A stretch of 6,093 bases of DNA. It comes from a bacterium. Lineage in GTDB: Bacteria > Ratteibacteria > UBA8468 > B48-G9 > JAFGKM01. Under the pieces are notes generated by a model. That model saw only the letters and a list, made by a program, of their open reading frames with translations. It had not been told where the DNA came from and did not search any database. This document shows, piece by piece, positions 1 through 5,790 of this stretch (positions within the stretch are counted from its first letter, which is position 1; each line of letters opens with the position of its first letter). A program made the translations under genes and the position numbers. The stretch lies in contig JAGHCG010000048.1 of the NCBI GenBank assembly GCA_021160565.1, positions 1 to 6,093 of the forward strand, written 5' to 3'.

Positions 1-241
1 ACATGCAACAGAAAGATTGAAAGAAAGAGGAGTATCCAGAAAAGAAGTAGAGTATACAATTGCTTATGGTGAGAAAATTTCTGTTAAAAAGGGAAGAGAA
101 GGGTATAGAAAAAATTTTAAATATGAAAATATCTGGAAAGGAAGGTACTATAAAATAAAACAGGTAATTGTTATAGGGAAAGAAGAAAAGGATAAAATTG
201 TAGTTATCACAGTATATGCTTTCTATTTTGGAGGAGAGTAA
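1..241 (+). CDS. DUF4258 family protein, 5'-truncated by window edge
   Basis: The visible 79 residues read from the first full codon at position 2 and begin HATERLKERGVSRKEVEYTI. This matches the DUF4258 signature of a His, then an Arg, then an R-G-[IV]-[ST] segment, normally found near the N-terminus behind a short 'YTxHA' stretch. The true start therefore lies just before the window; a TTG at 17 falls inside the conserved motif and is not the start. The rest is basic and beta-rich (KKGREGYRKNFKYENI, then VIVIGKEEKDKIVVITVYAF), as in small RelE-like folds. DUF4258 proteins have no established biochemical activity that I can cite; many sit in two-gene toxin-antitoxin-like pairs. The stop TAA at 239-241 lies 1 nt before the ATG of the DUF2283 gene, whose ribosome binding site is inside this gene's last codons, so the two are translationally linked. 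Family assignment is fairly secure; a toxin role is inference. Confidence 0.8.
   Translation, partial: HATERLKERGVSRKEVEYTIAYGEKISVKKGREGYRKNFKYENIWKGRYYKIKQVIVIGKEEKDKIVVITVYAFYFGGE
230..236 (+). promoter_or_regulatory. Ribosome binding site for the DUF2283 gene
   Basis: GGAGGAG lies 6 nt before the ATG at 243, within the last codons of the DUF4258 gene. It fixes the DUF2283 start at 243 and rules out an in-frame upstream codon at 216, which lies before this site and has no family support. Confidence 0.85.
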
Positions 242-242
242 A

Positions 243-458
243 ATGAAAATTACATACGACCCAGAAGCAGATGCTCTTTATATTTCTTTTAAAGAAAAAA
301 AAGGAGAGGTTACTACAATTCGGATTACAGAAGATTTTGCAGTTGACCTTGGGCCTGGAGAAGAAGTGGTCGGAATTGAAATTCTTGATGCTTCTTCCTA
401 TTTTAAAATTCAGAAAAAGATACCCGAGATAGAACTTGAAAATGTAAAACCGGTCTAA
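243..458 (+). CDS. DUF2283 family small protein
   Basis: This is a 71-residue protein that opens MKITYDPEADALYISF, the hallmark DUF2283 N-terminus (Y-D-x-x-x-D-[AS]-L-Y-[IL]-x-[FL]). It continues with the family's typical 'DFAVDLGPGEEVVGIEILDAS' type segment (residues 31-51), here VDLGPGEEVVGIEILDAS. The length is normal for the family and the protein appears complete. DUF2283 proteins are small beta-rich proteins of unknown function, often encoded next to a DUF4258 or other small basic protein; in such pairs the acidic partner is usually suspected to be the antitoxin. The start at 243 is chosen from the strong GGAGGAG and from the family N-terminus. The gene ends 4 nt from the stop codon of the convergent pilin gene. 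Family call is strong; antitoxin role is inferred from pairing only. Confidence 0.88.
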   Translation: MKITYDPEADALYISFKEKKGEVTTIRITEDFAVDLGPGEEVVGIEILDASSYFKIQKKIPEIELENVKPV

Positions 459-473
459 CTCCTTACCAGTTTC
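446..473 (-). terminator. Weak candidate terminator hairpin at the pilin gene end
   Basis: On the minus strand GAAACTGG (473-466) can pair with CCGGTTTT (453-446), with G-U wobbles, around a 12-nt loop that contains the pilin stop codon TAA (463-465). It is followed by ACATTTTC rather than a clean T tract. It lies at the convergent gene ends and uses the 3' end of the DUF2283 gene as its downstream arm. The poor T tract makes it a low-confidence call. Confidence 0.3.
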
Positions 474-894
474 CAAAATCATCTTCTGTTCCAAATTTTT
501 TATCAGGCCCAGCAGAAATTATTAGATATGGAACATTCTTTTTCTCTGATTGTGGATATTTGTAAATTAAAGGTGTTTTCCATCCATCAATAATATTCCC
601 ATTTTTGTCAATATCTTCTTTTTTAAATCTAATATAAGGGCCATTCCATCTTTCATTCTCAACAGGTCCCTGTAAAAGTTCTACAAGTATTTTACTGGTA
701 CTTCCTGCTGGATAATCTCCAAAATCTGTTTCATACATTGAAAGTGCAGCCTCAAGAGAAGAAATGATTGCTTTCGTTTTCACAATTATACCCTTTACTC
801 TTGCTTTATGATATACAGGTAATGAAACAGCAGCCAGAAATGAAATTATTATGATAACCACGAGTATTTCAATAAGAGTAATTCCCTTTTTCAT
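463..894 (-). CDS. GspG-like type II secretion/type IV pilin-like pseudopilin
   Basis: The 143-residue prepilin has the class III signal MKKG followed by ITLIEILVVIIIISFLAAVS. The prepilin peptidase site is after G4 and the conserved Glu is at mature position 5 (E9 of the precursor). Residues 5-26 form the hydrophobic helix that anchors the protein in the membrane and packs the fibre core. The C-terminal part resembles the GspG/PulG major pseudopilin: YETDFGDYP (54-62), WNGPYI (83-88), DGWKTPLIYKYP (103-114) and a closing SAGPDKKFGTEDDFGNW, the region that binds calcium in characterised GspG proteins. The length is typical. It follows radC directly (stop TAA at 897-895, start ATG at 894-892) with no recognisable Shine-Dalgarno sequence, so translation is probably coupled to radC. 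No other secretion or pilus genes are in view, so it could serve a type II secretion system, a type IV pilus or be one of several orphan pseudopilins. Confidence 0.87.
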   Translation of the reverse strand: MKKGITLIEILVVIIIISFLAAVSLPVYHKARVKGIIVKTKAIISSLEAALSMYETDFGDYPAGSTSKILVELLQGPVENERWNGPYIRFKKEDIDKNGNIIDGWKTPLIYKYPQSEKKNVPYLIISAGPDKKFGTEDDFGNW

Positions 895-1587
895 TTAAAA
901 ATTATTCAATTCTTTTGCGAAACTGAAAAAAGAATTATCTCCGATTATTATGTGGTCAAAAACTTTTATTCCCAGTATATCTCCTGCTTCAAAAAGTTTT
1001 TTTGTAAATTCTCTATCTTCCCGACTTGGTGTTGGGTCTCCTGAGGGATGGTTATGGATACAGATTATTGAAACAGTGAAATTTTCAAGAGCCCTTGTAA
1101 AAATCTCTCTTATTATTGGATTTGCCTGATTTACTGTTCCTTCTGTTATTTCTTCCACTTTTATAATCCTATTTTTTGCATCAAGATGTAAAACTTTAAA
1201 AACTTCTCTTTTCAAATCTCTCATTCTTGGCATTATATATTTCACAACTTCCTGAGGTGTGGTTATTTTTACTTTTTCCTCTTCTATTTCCTCTTCCATA
1301 AATCTTCTTCCAATTTCAATTGCTGCTTTTATCTGGCATATTTTTGCTTCTCCAAGTCCTTTGATTTTCTTCCATTCCCTTATTCCGGTATTGCTCATAT
1401 TTCTGAAAGAACCGAATTTATTGAGTATTTTTCTTGCAAGGTCAATTGCACTTTCTCCTTTTGTTCCACTTCTGATTAAAATTGCAAGAAGTTCTACCTT
1501 TGATAATCTGTGTTCTCCATATTTTAAAAGTTTCTCTCTTGGTTTTTCAGTTTCAGGCCATTCTTTCAAAGGTTTATATTCTTCCAT
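895..1587 (-). CDS. radC: RadC/UPF0758 family JAMM-domain protein
   Basis: The 230-residue protein has the complete RadC architecture. The N-terminal segment is WPETEKPREKLLKYG (10-24), followed by LSKVELLAILIRSGTKG (28-44). A helix-hairpin-helix motif around KIKGLGEAKICQI (74-86) is expected to contact DNA. The C-terminal MPN/JAB domain carries the JAMM metal motif: H178-N-H180-P-S-G-D-P, then D191, with E128 in the REVF segment as the likely catalytic Glu. All expected metal ligands are present. Despite the name, RadC proteins are not established DNA-repair enzymes; they are thought to be metal-dependent hydrolases of unknown substrate, frequent near mobile or genome-maintenance loci. The start at 1587 agrees with the family N-terminus. 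No Shine-Dalgarno sequence precedes it, and a near-consensus promoter ends 8 nt upstream, implying leaderless translation. It is co-transcribed with the pilin gene. Confidence 0.95.
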   Translation of the reverse strand: MEEYKPLKEWPETEKPREKLLKYGEHRLSKVELLAILIRSGTKGESAIDLARKILNKFGSFRNMSNTGIREWKKIKGLGEAKICQIKAAIEIGRRFMEEEIEEEKVKITTPQEVVKYIMPRMRDLKREVFKVLHLDAKNRIIKVEEITEGTVNQANPIIREIFTRALENFTVSIICIHNHPSGDPTPSREDREFTKKLFEAGDILGIKVFDHIIIGDNSFFSFAKELNNF

Positions 1588-1595
1588 AATGATAA

Positions 1596-1624
1596 ATAAT
1601 ATTTTTTTAGAGAGAAAAAGTCAA
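1596..1624 (-). promoter_or_regulatory. Sigma-70-type promoter of radC, predicting a leaderless mRNA
   Basis: On the minus strand TTGACT (1624-1619, five of six consensus bases) and TATTAT (1601-1596, five of six) are separated by exactly 17 nt. The expected transcription start is about 1589, only 2 nt before the radC ATG at 1587, leaving no room for a ribosome binding site, and none is seen. The TGA stop codon of the upstream MFS gene lies across the -35 box, and the box overlaps the last bases of the terminator hairpin. Confidence 0.7.
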
Positions 1625-2772
1625 ACCCAGTTTGACAAACCGGGTTTGGGAGAAGAGAGTTTCCAGGAAAAAAGAAAGAGAAGGAATACCAGAAAAAACA
1701 AAATTGAAATAGAATAAAATATCAATGTGTATGAGAATTTTATTTTTAGTAGTCCGAGAAAAATTATTCCACTTCCAATTCCAAAATCTCTCCATAAGAA
1801 AAGAGAAGCAATTTTCCTGCTCCTCTCTTCTTCTGGAAACAATTTTCCTATTCTTACACTTGCTGCTATTGGAACTATCTGGAAAAGTCCACCAAGTGAA
1901 AGTGTTGAAATTACTGTAAGAAATAAATTTTGAAATTTTGAGAAAAGGAAGAGAAATAAAGAGGAGAGAAGAAAGAAAATAATACAGGTGGGATATTCTC
2001 CTGTTTTATCAATTATTTTCCCCCCAATAATACTTAAAATTCCGGCTGAAATGTAAAAGAATACAATTGTTTTATTTAAAATACTTTTACCAAAGTTTTC
2101 AACTATAAAGTGATTTAAAAGATTTAAAATGACACTGTATCCAATTGCTCCAATAAAAAGTCCAATTGCAAATATACCAAGTTTTTTTGAGAATGAGAAC
2201 GAAAGAAGAGAAATCTTTTTTTCTTTTTTACCTTCAGAAATAAAAAGAGAGGAGAGAAAACCACAGAAAGCAGAGATGGAAGCAAAAATGAATAGATGAA
2301 AAAACCCTTTATATACAAAAATTTCTCCAAGGATTAAAAATCCAGCAATAAGCCCTATGTGAAGGAAAAACCTTAAAATGCCGTTTTCAATTCCAAATCT
2401 TTCTCTTTCTGAAATGTTAAGAATTAAAGTTAAGGTGGCTGTCCAGAGAATAGATGCTCCAATTCCCCATATTATTCCTGCAAATAAAAAAAGAGGATAT
2501 TTTTTGAAAATTATAAAAAAGAAGGCGAAGAGAAAATATGAAAAACTCCCGGCAATTATACTTTTCTTAATTCCAATATAGTTTATTACTCCTGGAGCAG
2601 CAAATCTTACAATTGCCATTGAAAGGTAAACTGAAGCAAGAATTGAGGAAAATTTGAAGGAGGGAAAAGAAAGAACATTTTTAAGGTAAATATTCACATA
2701 TGGTTGAATTGCCCCTGTTCCCATAAAAATAAAAAAGAAAATGCTCCATAAAAAATATCTGTCTTTTTTCAT
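1621..2772 (-). CDS. Major facilitator superfamily transporter
   Basis: The 383-residue, very hydrophobic protein has about 11-12 predicted membrane segments in two halves. The halves are separated by the charged loop SEGKKEKK (179-186). The inter-helix 2-3 loop PGVINYIGIKKS (60-71) is a degenerate MFS motif A, and its counterpart in the second half is clearer: GGKIIDKTGEYP (250-261). The loop SERERFGIENG (121-131) and its partner EEERSRKIAS (314-323) fit the charged cytoplasmic loops after helices 4 and 10. Substrate cannot be read from the sequence. The start ATG at 2772 is 2 nt after the stop of the DUF1614 gene and has no Shine-Dalgarno sequence, which points to coupled translation. The last eight codons and the stop form part of a terminator hairpin that also abuts the radC promoter. 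It is probably the last gene of the vor operon. The MFS call is sound by topology and motifs; the subfamily is open. Confidence 0.85.
   Translation of the reverse strand: MKKDRYFLWSIFFFIFMGTGAIQPYVNIYLKNVLSFPSFKFSSILASVYLSMAIVRFAAPGVINYIGIKKSIIAGSFSYFLFAFFFIIFKKYPLFLFAGIIWGIGASILWTATLTLILNISERERFGIENGILRFFLHIGLIAGFLILGEIFVYKGFFHLFIFASISAFCGFLSSLFISEGKKEKKISLLSFSFSKKLGIFAIGLFIGAIGYSVILNLLNHFIVENFGKSILNKTIVFFYISAGILSIIGGKIIDKTGEYPTCIIFFLLSSLFLFLFSKFQNLFLTVISTLSLGGLFQIVPIAASVRIGKLFPEEERSRKIASLFLWRDFGIGSGIIFLGLLKIKFSYTLIFYSISILFFLVFLLFLFSWKLSSPKPGLSNWV
1622..1648 (-). terminator. Rho-independent terminator embedded in the 3' end of the MFS gene
   Basis: On the minus strand 1648-1636 pairs completely with 1634-1622 (CAAACCCGGTTTG with CAAACTGGGTTTG, one G-U wobble). 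The tip is tight and will open to a normal loop. It is followed by ACTTTTTCTCTCT. The arms encode the last residues of the MFS protein and overlap its stop codon at 1621-1623. On the DNA the element is also a tandem pair of 13-bp dyads of the form CAAAC-N3-GTTTG (1622-1634 and 1636-1648), so a protein-binding operator over the radC -35 box is an alternative or additional reading. Confidence 0.68.
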
Positions 2773-2774
2773 TT

Positions 2775-3431
2775 TTATGCAAGGAGTGCTGAGAAAATAC
2801 CAACAAGAAATATTCCGTCATAAACTCCTGCTCCTCCAATGCTCATCACTCCTGGATATTTTCCAAGATTTGGTAAATTAAGAAGGTCAGCTCCTATCAA
2901 TACTCCAAGGACTCCTGAAATATAAGCAACAGGGATTTTGTTCCCCGGAGAAAAAATATATGCAAGAACAACTGCAACAATTGGAGGTATTAAAGCAGGA
3001 ACTGTTACTCCAATTCCAGGAATTACTTTTGAAATTCTGAAACATATGATGATTGAAATTAAAGTGGCAAAAAAAGTGGGAAGAGTAGGGGCTTTTGGAA
3101 ATAGATAAATGCAGAGTAAAATTGGAATTATTGCTCCTCCTACATTTATTGCTATTATCTGTTTTGTTCCAACTTCTGGCATTCCAAATGGATGAAATAG
3201 GAAAAATATACTTTTTTGAGGGGGAATGAAACTTACCTCTCTTACATAAATCGGAATATTTATTGTGCTTCCAATAAGAGAAAGGAAAAGGATTAAAAAT
3301 GCCATTGTTGGAGAGAGTCCAAGTTTTCCAAGAGCAATTCTGATTATTTCAATTTGAATTAGAAAAAAGAAGAAAGGCAAAAGCAGAATAAAAATTAAAA
3401 GAAGCAAAATAGAAAAAGGTAGAAAAAACAT
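2775..3431 (-). CDS. DUF1614 family integral membrane protein
   Basis: The 218-residue protein has about 6-7 membrane segments and carries the blocks that mark DUF1614. These are GSTINIPIYVRE (54-65), INVGGAIIPILL (95-106), PGIGVTVPALIPP (138-150), AYISGVLGVLIGADLLNL (169-186) and the C-terminal SIGGAGVYDGIFLVGI (197-212). The Gly, Pro and Asp residues inside the membrane region (N96, G180-A-D182, D205) are unusual for a simple anchor and suggest a transport or enzymatic role, but no function is established for the family. The ATG at 3429-3431 overlaps the vorA stop by one base (TAATG), and an AAGGAG lies 7 nt upstream inside vorA, so initiation is both SD-driven and coupled. The MFS gene follows after 2 nt. 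Position between an oxidoreductase and a transporter hints at a metabolite-linked role; this is inference. Confidence 0.85.
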   Translation of the reverse strand: MFFLPFSILLLLIFILLLPFFFFLIQIEIIRIALGKLGLSPTMAFLILFLSLIGSTINIPIYVREVSFIPPQKSIFFLFHPFGMPEVGTKQIIAINVGGAIIPILLCIYLFPKAPTLPTFFATLISIIICFRISKVIPGIGVTVPALIPPIVAVVLAYIFSPGNKIPVAYISGVLGVLIGADLLNLPNLGKYPGVMSIGGAGVYDGIFLVGIFSALLA

Positions 3432-4183
3432 TATTTTTCTCCTTTTTTGTATTTGTCTTTATAAATACCCGGGGGAAAAATTTTTGTCATTACTTCTGCT
3501 GTCCACTTAAATGCCTGAGATGGTGTCATTTTCCAGTTTGTTGGACATGGTGATAGAATTTCAATAAGTGAGAATCCTTTATTTTCTATCTGATAAATAA
3601 ATGCTTTTTTAATGGCTCTTTTTGTCTTTAAAATATTTGCTGGTGTATCTATCAGAGTTCTCTCCAAGTAAGAGACACCTTCAAGAGTGGAAAGTAATTC
3701 ACATACTCTTATTGGATATCCATGATATGAAGGGTCTCTCCCATATGGAGTTGTTGTTGTGGTCTGACCGGGTAATGTTGTGGGAGCCATCTGTCCTTTT
3801 GTCATACCGTACACAGCATTATTCACAAAAATTACTGTTATATTCTCTCCTCTTGCTGCTGCATGAACTATTTCTGCTGTTCCTATTGCAGCAAGGTCTC
3901 CATCTCCCTGGTAGGTAAAAACAATTCTGTCAGGTAAAACTCTCTTTATTCCAGTGGCAACAGCAGGTCCTCTTCCATGAGCTGTTTCTGTGACATCAAA
4001 GTTGAAGTAATCATAAGCAAGAACTGCACAACCAACAGGAGCAGTTGCTATTGTTTTTTCTCTTATTCCCAGTTCATCAATCACTTCTGCTATCAGGCGG
4101 TGAATAATCCCATGTCCACAACCAGGACAGTAAATTGTGATGTTGTCTGTTAAACTTTCAGGTTTTTTATATACCGGTTTCAT
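3431..4183 (-). CDS. vorA: 2-oxoacid:ferredoxin oxidoreductase, TPP-binding beta subunit (VorA/KorB type)
   Basis: The 250-residue subunit binds thiamine diphosphate and one [4Fe-4S] cluster. With the alpha subunit it oxidatively decarboxylates a 2-oxoacid to acyl-CoA while reducing ferredoxin in the cytoplasm. The TPP/Mg motif is GDGDLAAIG (93-101) with the closing N121-N122 in [13 protein letters not shown]. The probable cluster ligands are all present: C19 and C22 in CPGCGHG, C52 in APVGCAV, and C213 in [20 protein letters not shown] (69-81) is another conserved active-site block. The length is normal for the small beta subunits of four-subunit VOR/KOR enzymes. The ATG at 4183 overlaps the vorB stop by 4 nt (ATGA), indicating coupled expression in equal amounts. 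The family is certain; substrate (branched-chain 2-oxoacid versus 2-oxoglutarate) rests on resemblance of the partner to VorB and is less sure. Confidence 0.93.
   Translation of the reverse strand: MKPVYKKPESLTDNITIYCPGCGHGIIHRLIAEVIDELGIREKTIATAPVGCAVLAYDYFNFDVTETAHGRGPAVATGIKRVLPDRIVFTYQGDGDLAAIGTAEIVHAAARGENITVIFVNNAVYGMTKGQMAPTTLPGQTTTTTPYGRDPSYHGYPIRVCELLSTLEGVSYLERTLIDTPANILKTKRAIKKAFIYQIENKGFSLIEILSPCPTNWKMTPSQAFKWTAEVMTKIFPPGIYKDKYKKGEK
3439..3444 (-). promoter_or_regulatory. Ribosome binding site for the DUF1614 gene
   Basis: On the minus strand AAGGAG ends 7 nt before the ATG at 3431, inside the last codons of vorA. It is the only strong internal Shine-Dalgarno sequence in the five-gene operon; the vorB, vorA and MFS starts have weak or no sites. 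Confidence 0.7.
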
Positions 4184-5235
4184 ATTTTCTTTATTTCTTT
4201 AAAAATTTCTTCTGGAGTTGGAACTCCTCCGCCTGGTCTCCCATAAAAGAAAATTCTTGCATTATTTTTATTTGCTATTTTAACATCTTCTATCATCTGT
4301 CCAAGGTTCATTTCCACAACAAGTATTTTCCCAACTTTTTCAGCAAGTTTACTTAACTCTTCATAGGGAAATGGCCATAAAGTTATTGGTCTGAAAAGCC
4401 CAACTTTTATTTTCTTTTCCCTTGCAATATTCACTGCTTCAAGAGATATTCTTGCACATGTTCCAAAACTTACAACAAGAAGGTCCATATCATCGCAAAA
4501 ATAACATTCACTTCTAACCTCTTTTTCTTCAATTTTTCTATATTTTCTTGCAAGTTTCCAGTTATGAGTTTCAAGTACTCCGGGTTTTAAAAATAATGAT
4601 TTTATTGAATTTGGTTTTCTCCCTTTACATCCCGTTAATGCCCATTTTTTCTGTGGTAAATTTTCCTTTTTTTTCTTTCTCTTTACCGGTTCCATAATCT
4701 GAGCAATCATTCCATCAGCAAGAACAATTACTGGGATTCTATATCTGTCAGCAAGGTCAAAAGCAAGATAAGTCAAATCATAAATTTCCTGTACATTCCA
4801 TGGAGCAAGTACTATTGTTCTGTAATCTCCATGTCCACCGCCTCTTGTTGACTGAAAATAATCTGACTGGCTTGGAGTTACATCTCCAAGTCCAGGTCCT
4901 CCTCTGTTCATATTTATAATTACTGCAGGAAGTTCACAGCCAGCCAGATAAGATATTCCCTCCTGTTTTAAAGAAATTCCCGGTGAAGAAGAAGAAGTCA
5001 TTGCTCTCACACCGGCTGCTGCTGCTCCAAAAACCATATTAATTGCAGATATTTCACTTTCTGCCTGGATAAAAATTCCTCCCTCTTCCGGCATTCTCCT
5101 GCTCATATATTCAGGAAATCTATTTTGGGGAGTAATTGGATATCCTGCATAAAATTTACAGCCTGCATCTATTGCACCTTCAGCAGATGCTTCACATCCA
5201 TTCAGGAGTAATTTTTTTATTTCTTTTTTATCCAT
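4180..5235 (-). CDS. vorB: 2-oxoacid:ferredoxin oxidoreductase, alpha subunit (VorB type)
   Basis: The 351-residue protein is the alpha subunit that pairs with the TPP subunit downstream. Domain I carries the pyrimidine-binding blocks GYPITPQN (31-38), [14 protein letters not shown] (58-71), [13 protein letters not shown] (81-93), RGGPGLG (111-117) and RGGGHGDYR (131-139). Domain II begins near LLVVSFGT (252-259) and includes RPITLWPFP (282-290), VVEMNLGQM (306-314) and the C-terminal [13 protein letters not shown] (332-344). YPITPQN..PEYMSRR and the PSQSDYFQ block resemble proteins annotated as 3-methyl-2-oxobutanoate dehydrogenase subunit VorB, so a branched-chain 2-oxoacid is the likely substrate, though KorA-type activity is possible. 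No gamma domain is fused to either end. The start at 5235 lies inside the lipoprotein gene (19-nt overlap), supported by the family N-terminus; the Shine-Dalgarno sequence is poor. It overlaps vorA by 4 nt. Confidence 0.92.
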   Translation of the reverse strand: MDKKEIKKLLLNGCEASAEGAIDAGCKFYAGYPITPQNRFPEYMSRRMPEEGGIFIQAESEISAINMVFGAAAAGVRAMTSSSSPGISLKQEGISYLAGCELPAVIINMNRGGPGLGDVTPSQSDYFQSTRGGGHGDYRTIVLAPWNVQEIYDLTYLAFDLADRYRIPVIVLADGMIAQIMEPVKRKKKKENLPQKKWALTGCKGRKPNSIKSLFLKPGVLETHNWKLARKYRKIEEKEVRSECYFCDDMDLLVVSFGTCARISLEAVNIAREKKIKVGLFRPITLWPFPYEELSKLAEKVGKILVVEMNLGQMIEDVKIANKNNARIFFYGRPGGGVPTPEEIFKEIKKI

Positions 5236-5765
5236 TTTCCATCAACTGTTTGTATCCATGTGCCTTGAGGAGAATATTTTTGAGCAACTTCTGCAAAGAT
5301 TTCTCTGAATTTTTTTTCCTCTGATGGAGATGCATTGTTTATTCTCATGAGTTCTTTTATAATTATTTCTCTCTGTTCATTTTCCTTCCTTACAATTTCT
5401 TTCACTTCTCTTGCTTTTTTTATTTCAGAAGGAAGATTTTTTATCACCAATTTAAAATTATTTGTTTCTCCAACAAATCCAAGTTTTTTAAAATCATTGA
5501 GTTTTTCTCTCCATGAATTTATTTTCTTTTTTGCTTCTCTTATTTTTGGTGAATCAGTTTTCAATTCTTTTCTTACTTCAACTTCTTCTGCATAGGCTGT
5601 TTTTGTAAAGGGAATTCTAAAGAAACTCTGAGGTTCTTCTGGAGGAGCAAGAATATCTTCGGCTGCTTTTTTTATTTTCTCCTCAGGAAAAGTTACATAA
5701 ACATTTACAACTGCACATCCAGCAAGAAGGAGAGAAACTCCCAATAATAAAAATTTCTTTTTCAT
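5217..5765 (-). CDS. DUF1318 (YdbL-like) lipoprotein
   Basis: The 182-residue protein starts with a lipoprotein signal: basic MKKK, hydrophobic FLLLGVSLLLAG and lipobox L-A-G-C with the lipidated Cys at 17, so it should be exported and acylated. NVYVTFPEEKIKKAAEDIL (21-39) fits the family's N-terminal 'V-x-FP-x-x-x-I-x-x-A-A' block. The middle (60-165) is charged, helical and probably coiled: KIREAKKKINSWREKLNDF, then KENEQREIIIKELMRINN. The end, [20 protein letters not shown], matches the DUF1318 C-terminal motif. The function of this family is not established; YdbL is sometimes called a probable chaperone on weak grounds. The start at 5765 has AGGAG 6 nt upstream and a candidate promoter. 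It is the first gene of the operon and overlaps vorB by 19 nt, which is odd for an envelope protein followed by a cytoplasmic enzyme. The lipoprotein call is firm; the DUF1318 call is likely. Confidence 0.82.
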   Translation of the reverse strand: MKKKFLLLGVSLLLAGCAVVNVYVTFPEEKIKKAAEDILAPPEEPQSFFRIPFTKTAYAEEVEVRKELKTDSPKIREAKKKINSWREKLNDFKKLGFVGETNNFKLVIKNLPSEIKKAREVKEIVRKENEQREIIIKELMRINNASPSEEKKFREIFAEVAQKYSPQGTWIQTVDGKWIKKK

Positions 5766-5771
5766 TTTCGT

Positions 5772-5776
5772 CTCCT
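5772..5776 (-). promoter_or_regulatory. Ribosome binding site for the lipoprotein gene
   Basis: On the minus strand AGGAG within AAAAAGGAGACGAAA lies 6 nt before the ATG at 5765 and fixes that start. Confidence 0.8.
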
Positions 5777-5790
5777 TTTTGATTTTCTAT

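Noticed and set aside
17..241. TTG at 17 as the start of the DUF4258 gene
   Set aside because: The family's conserved His-Ala-x-x-Arg block lies upstream of it in the same open frame, so the gene begins before the window.
216..242. Upstream ATG-like start extending the DUF2283 protein by nine residues
   Set aside because: The family N-terminus begins at MKITYDP and the strong RBS at 230-236 lies downstream of this codon.
207..494. 95-codon minus-strand open frame over DUF2283 and the pilin end
   Set aside because: It is antisense to a recognised family gene, has no RBS or family resemblance and is rich in residues typical of a shadow frame.
1259..1717. 152-codon plus-strand open frame opposite radC
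   Set aside because: It is antisense to radC, which carries a complete JAMM domain; the hydrophobic composition is a by-product of the reverse strand.
2773..2800. Separate promoter for the MFS gene before 2772
   Set aside because: No reasonable -10 hexamer with a correctly spaced -35 was found; the 2-nt gap to DUF1614 favours coupled expression.
3622..3918. 98-codon plus-strand open frame opposite vorA
   Set aside because: Leu- and Ser-rich shadow of a strongly conserved TPP-binding gene, with no initiation signals.
5335..5595. 86-codon plus-strand open frame opposite the lipoprotein gene
   Set aside because: Shadow of the charged helical region of the lipoprotein; composition is the mirror of Lys/Glu codons.
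5742..5765. Ordinary Sec signal peptide, with the AYAEE segment at residues 57-61 as the cleavage site
   Set aside because: A clear lipobox with Cys17 lies after a complete hydrophobic core, and the segment before AYAEE is not hydrophobic enough to be a signal peptide core.
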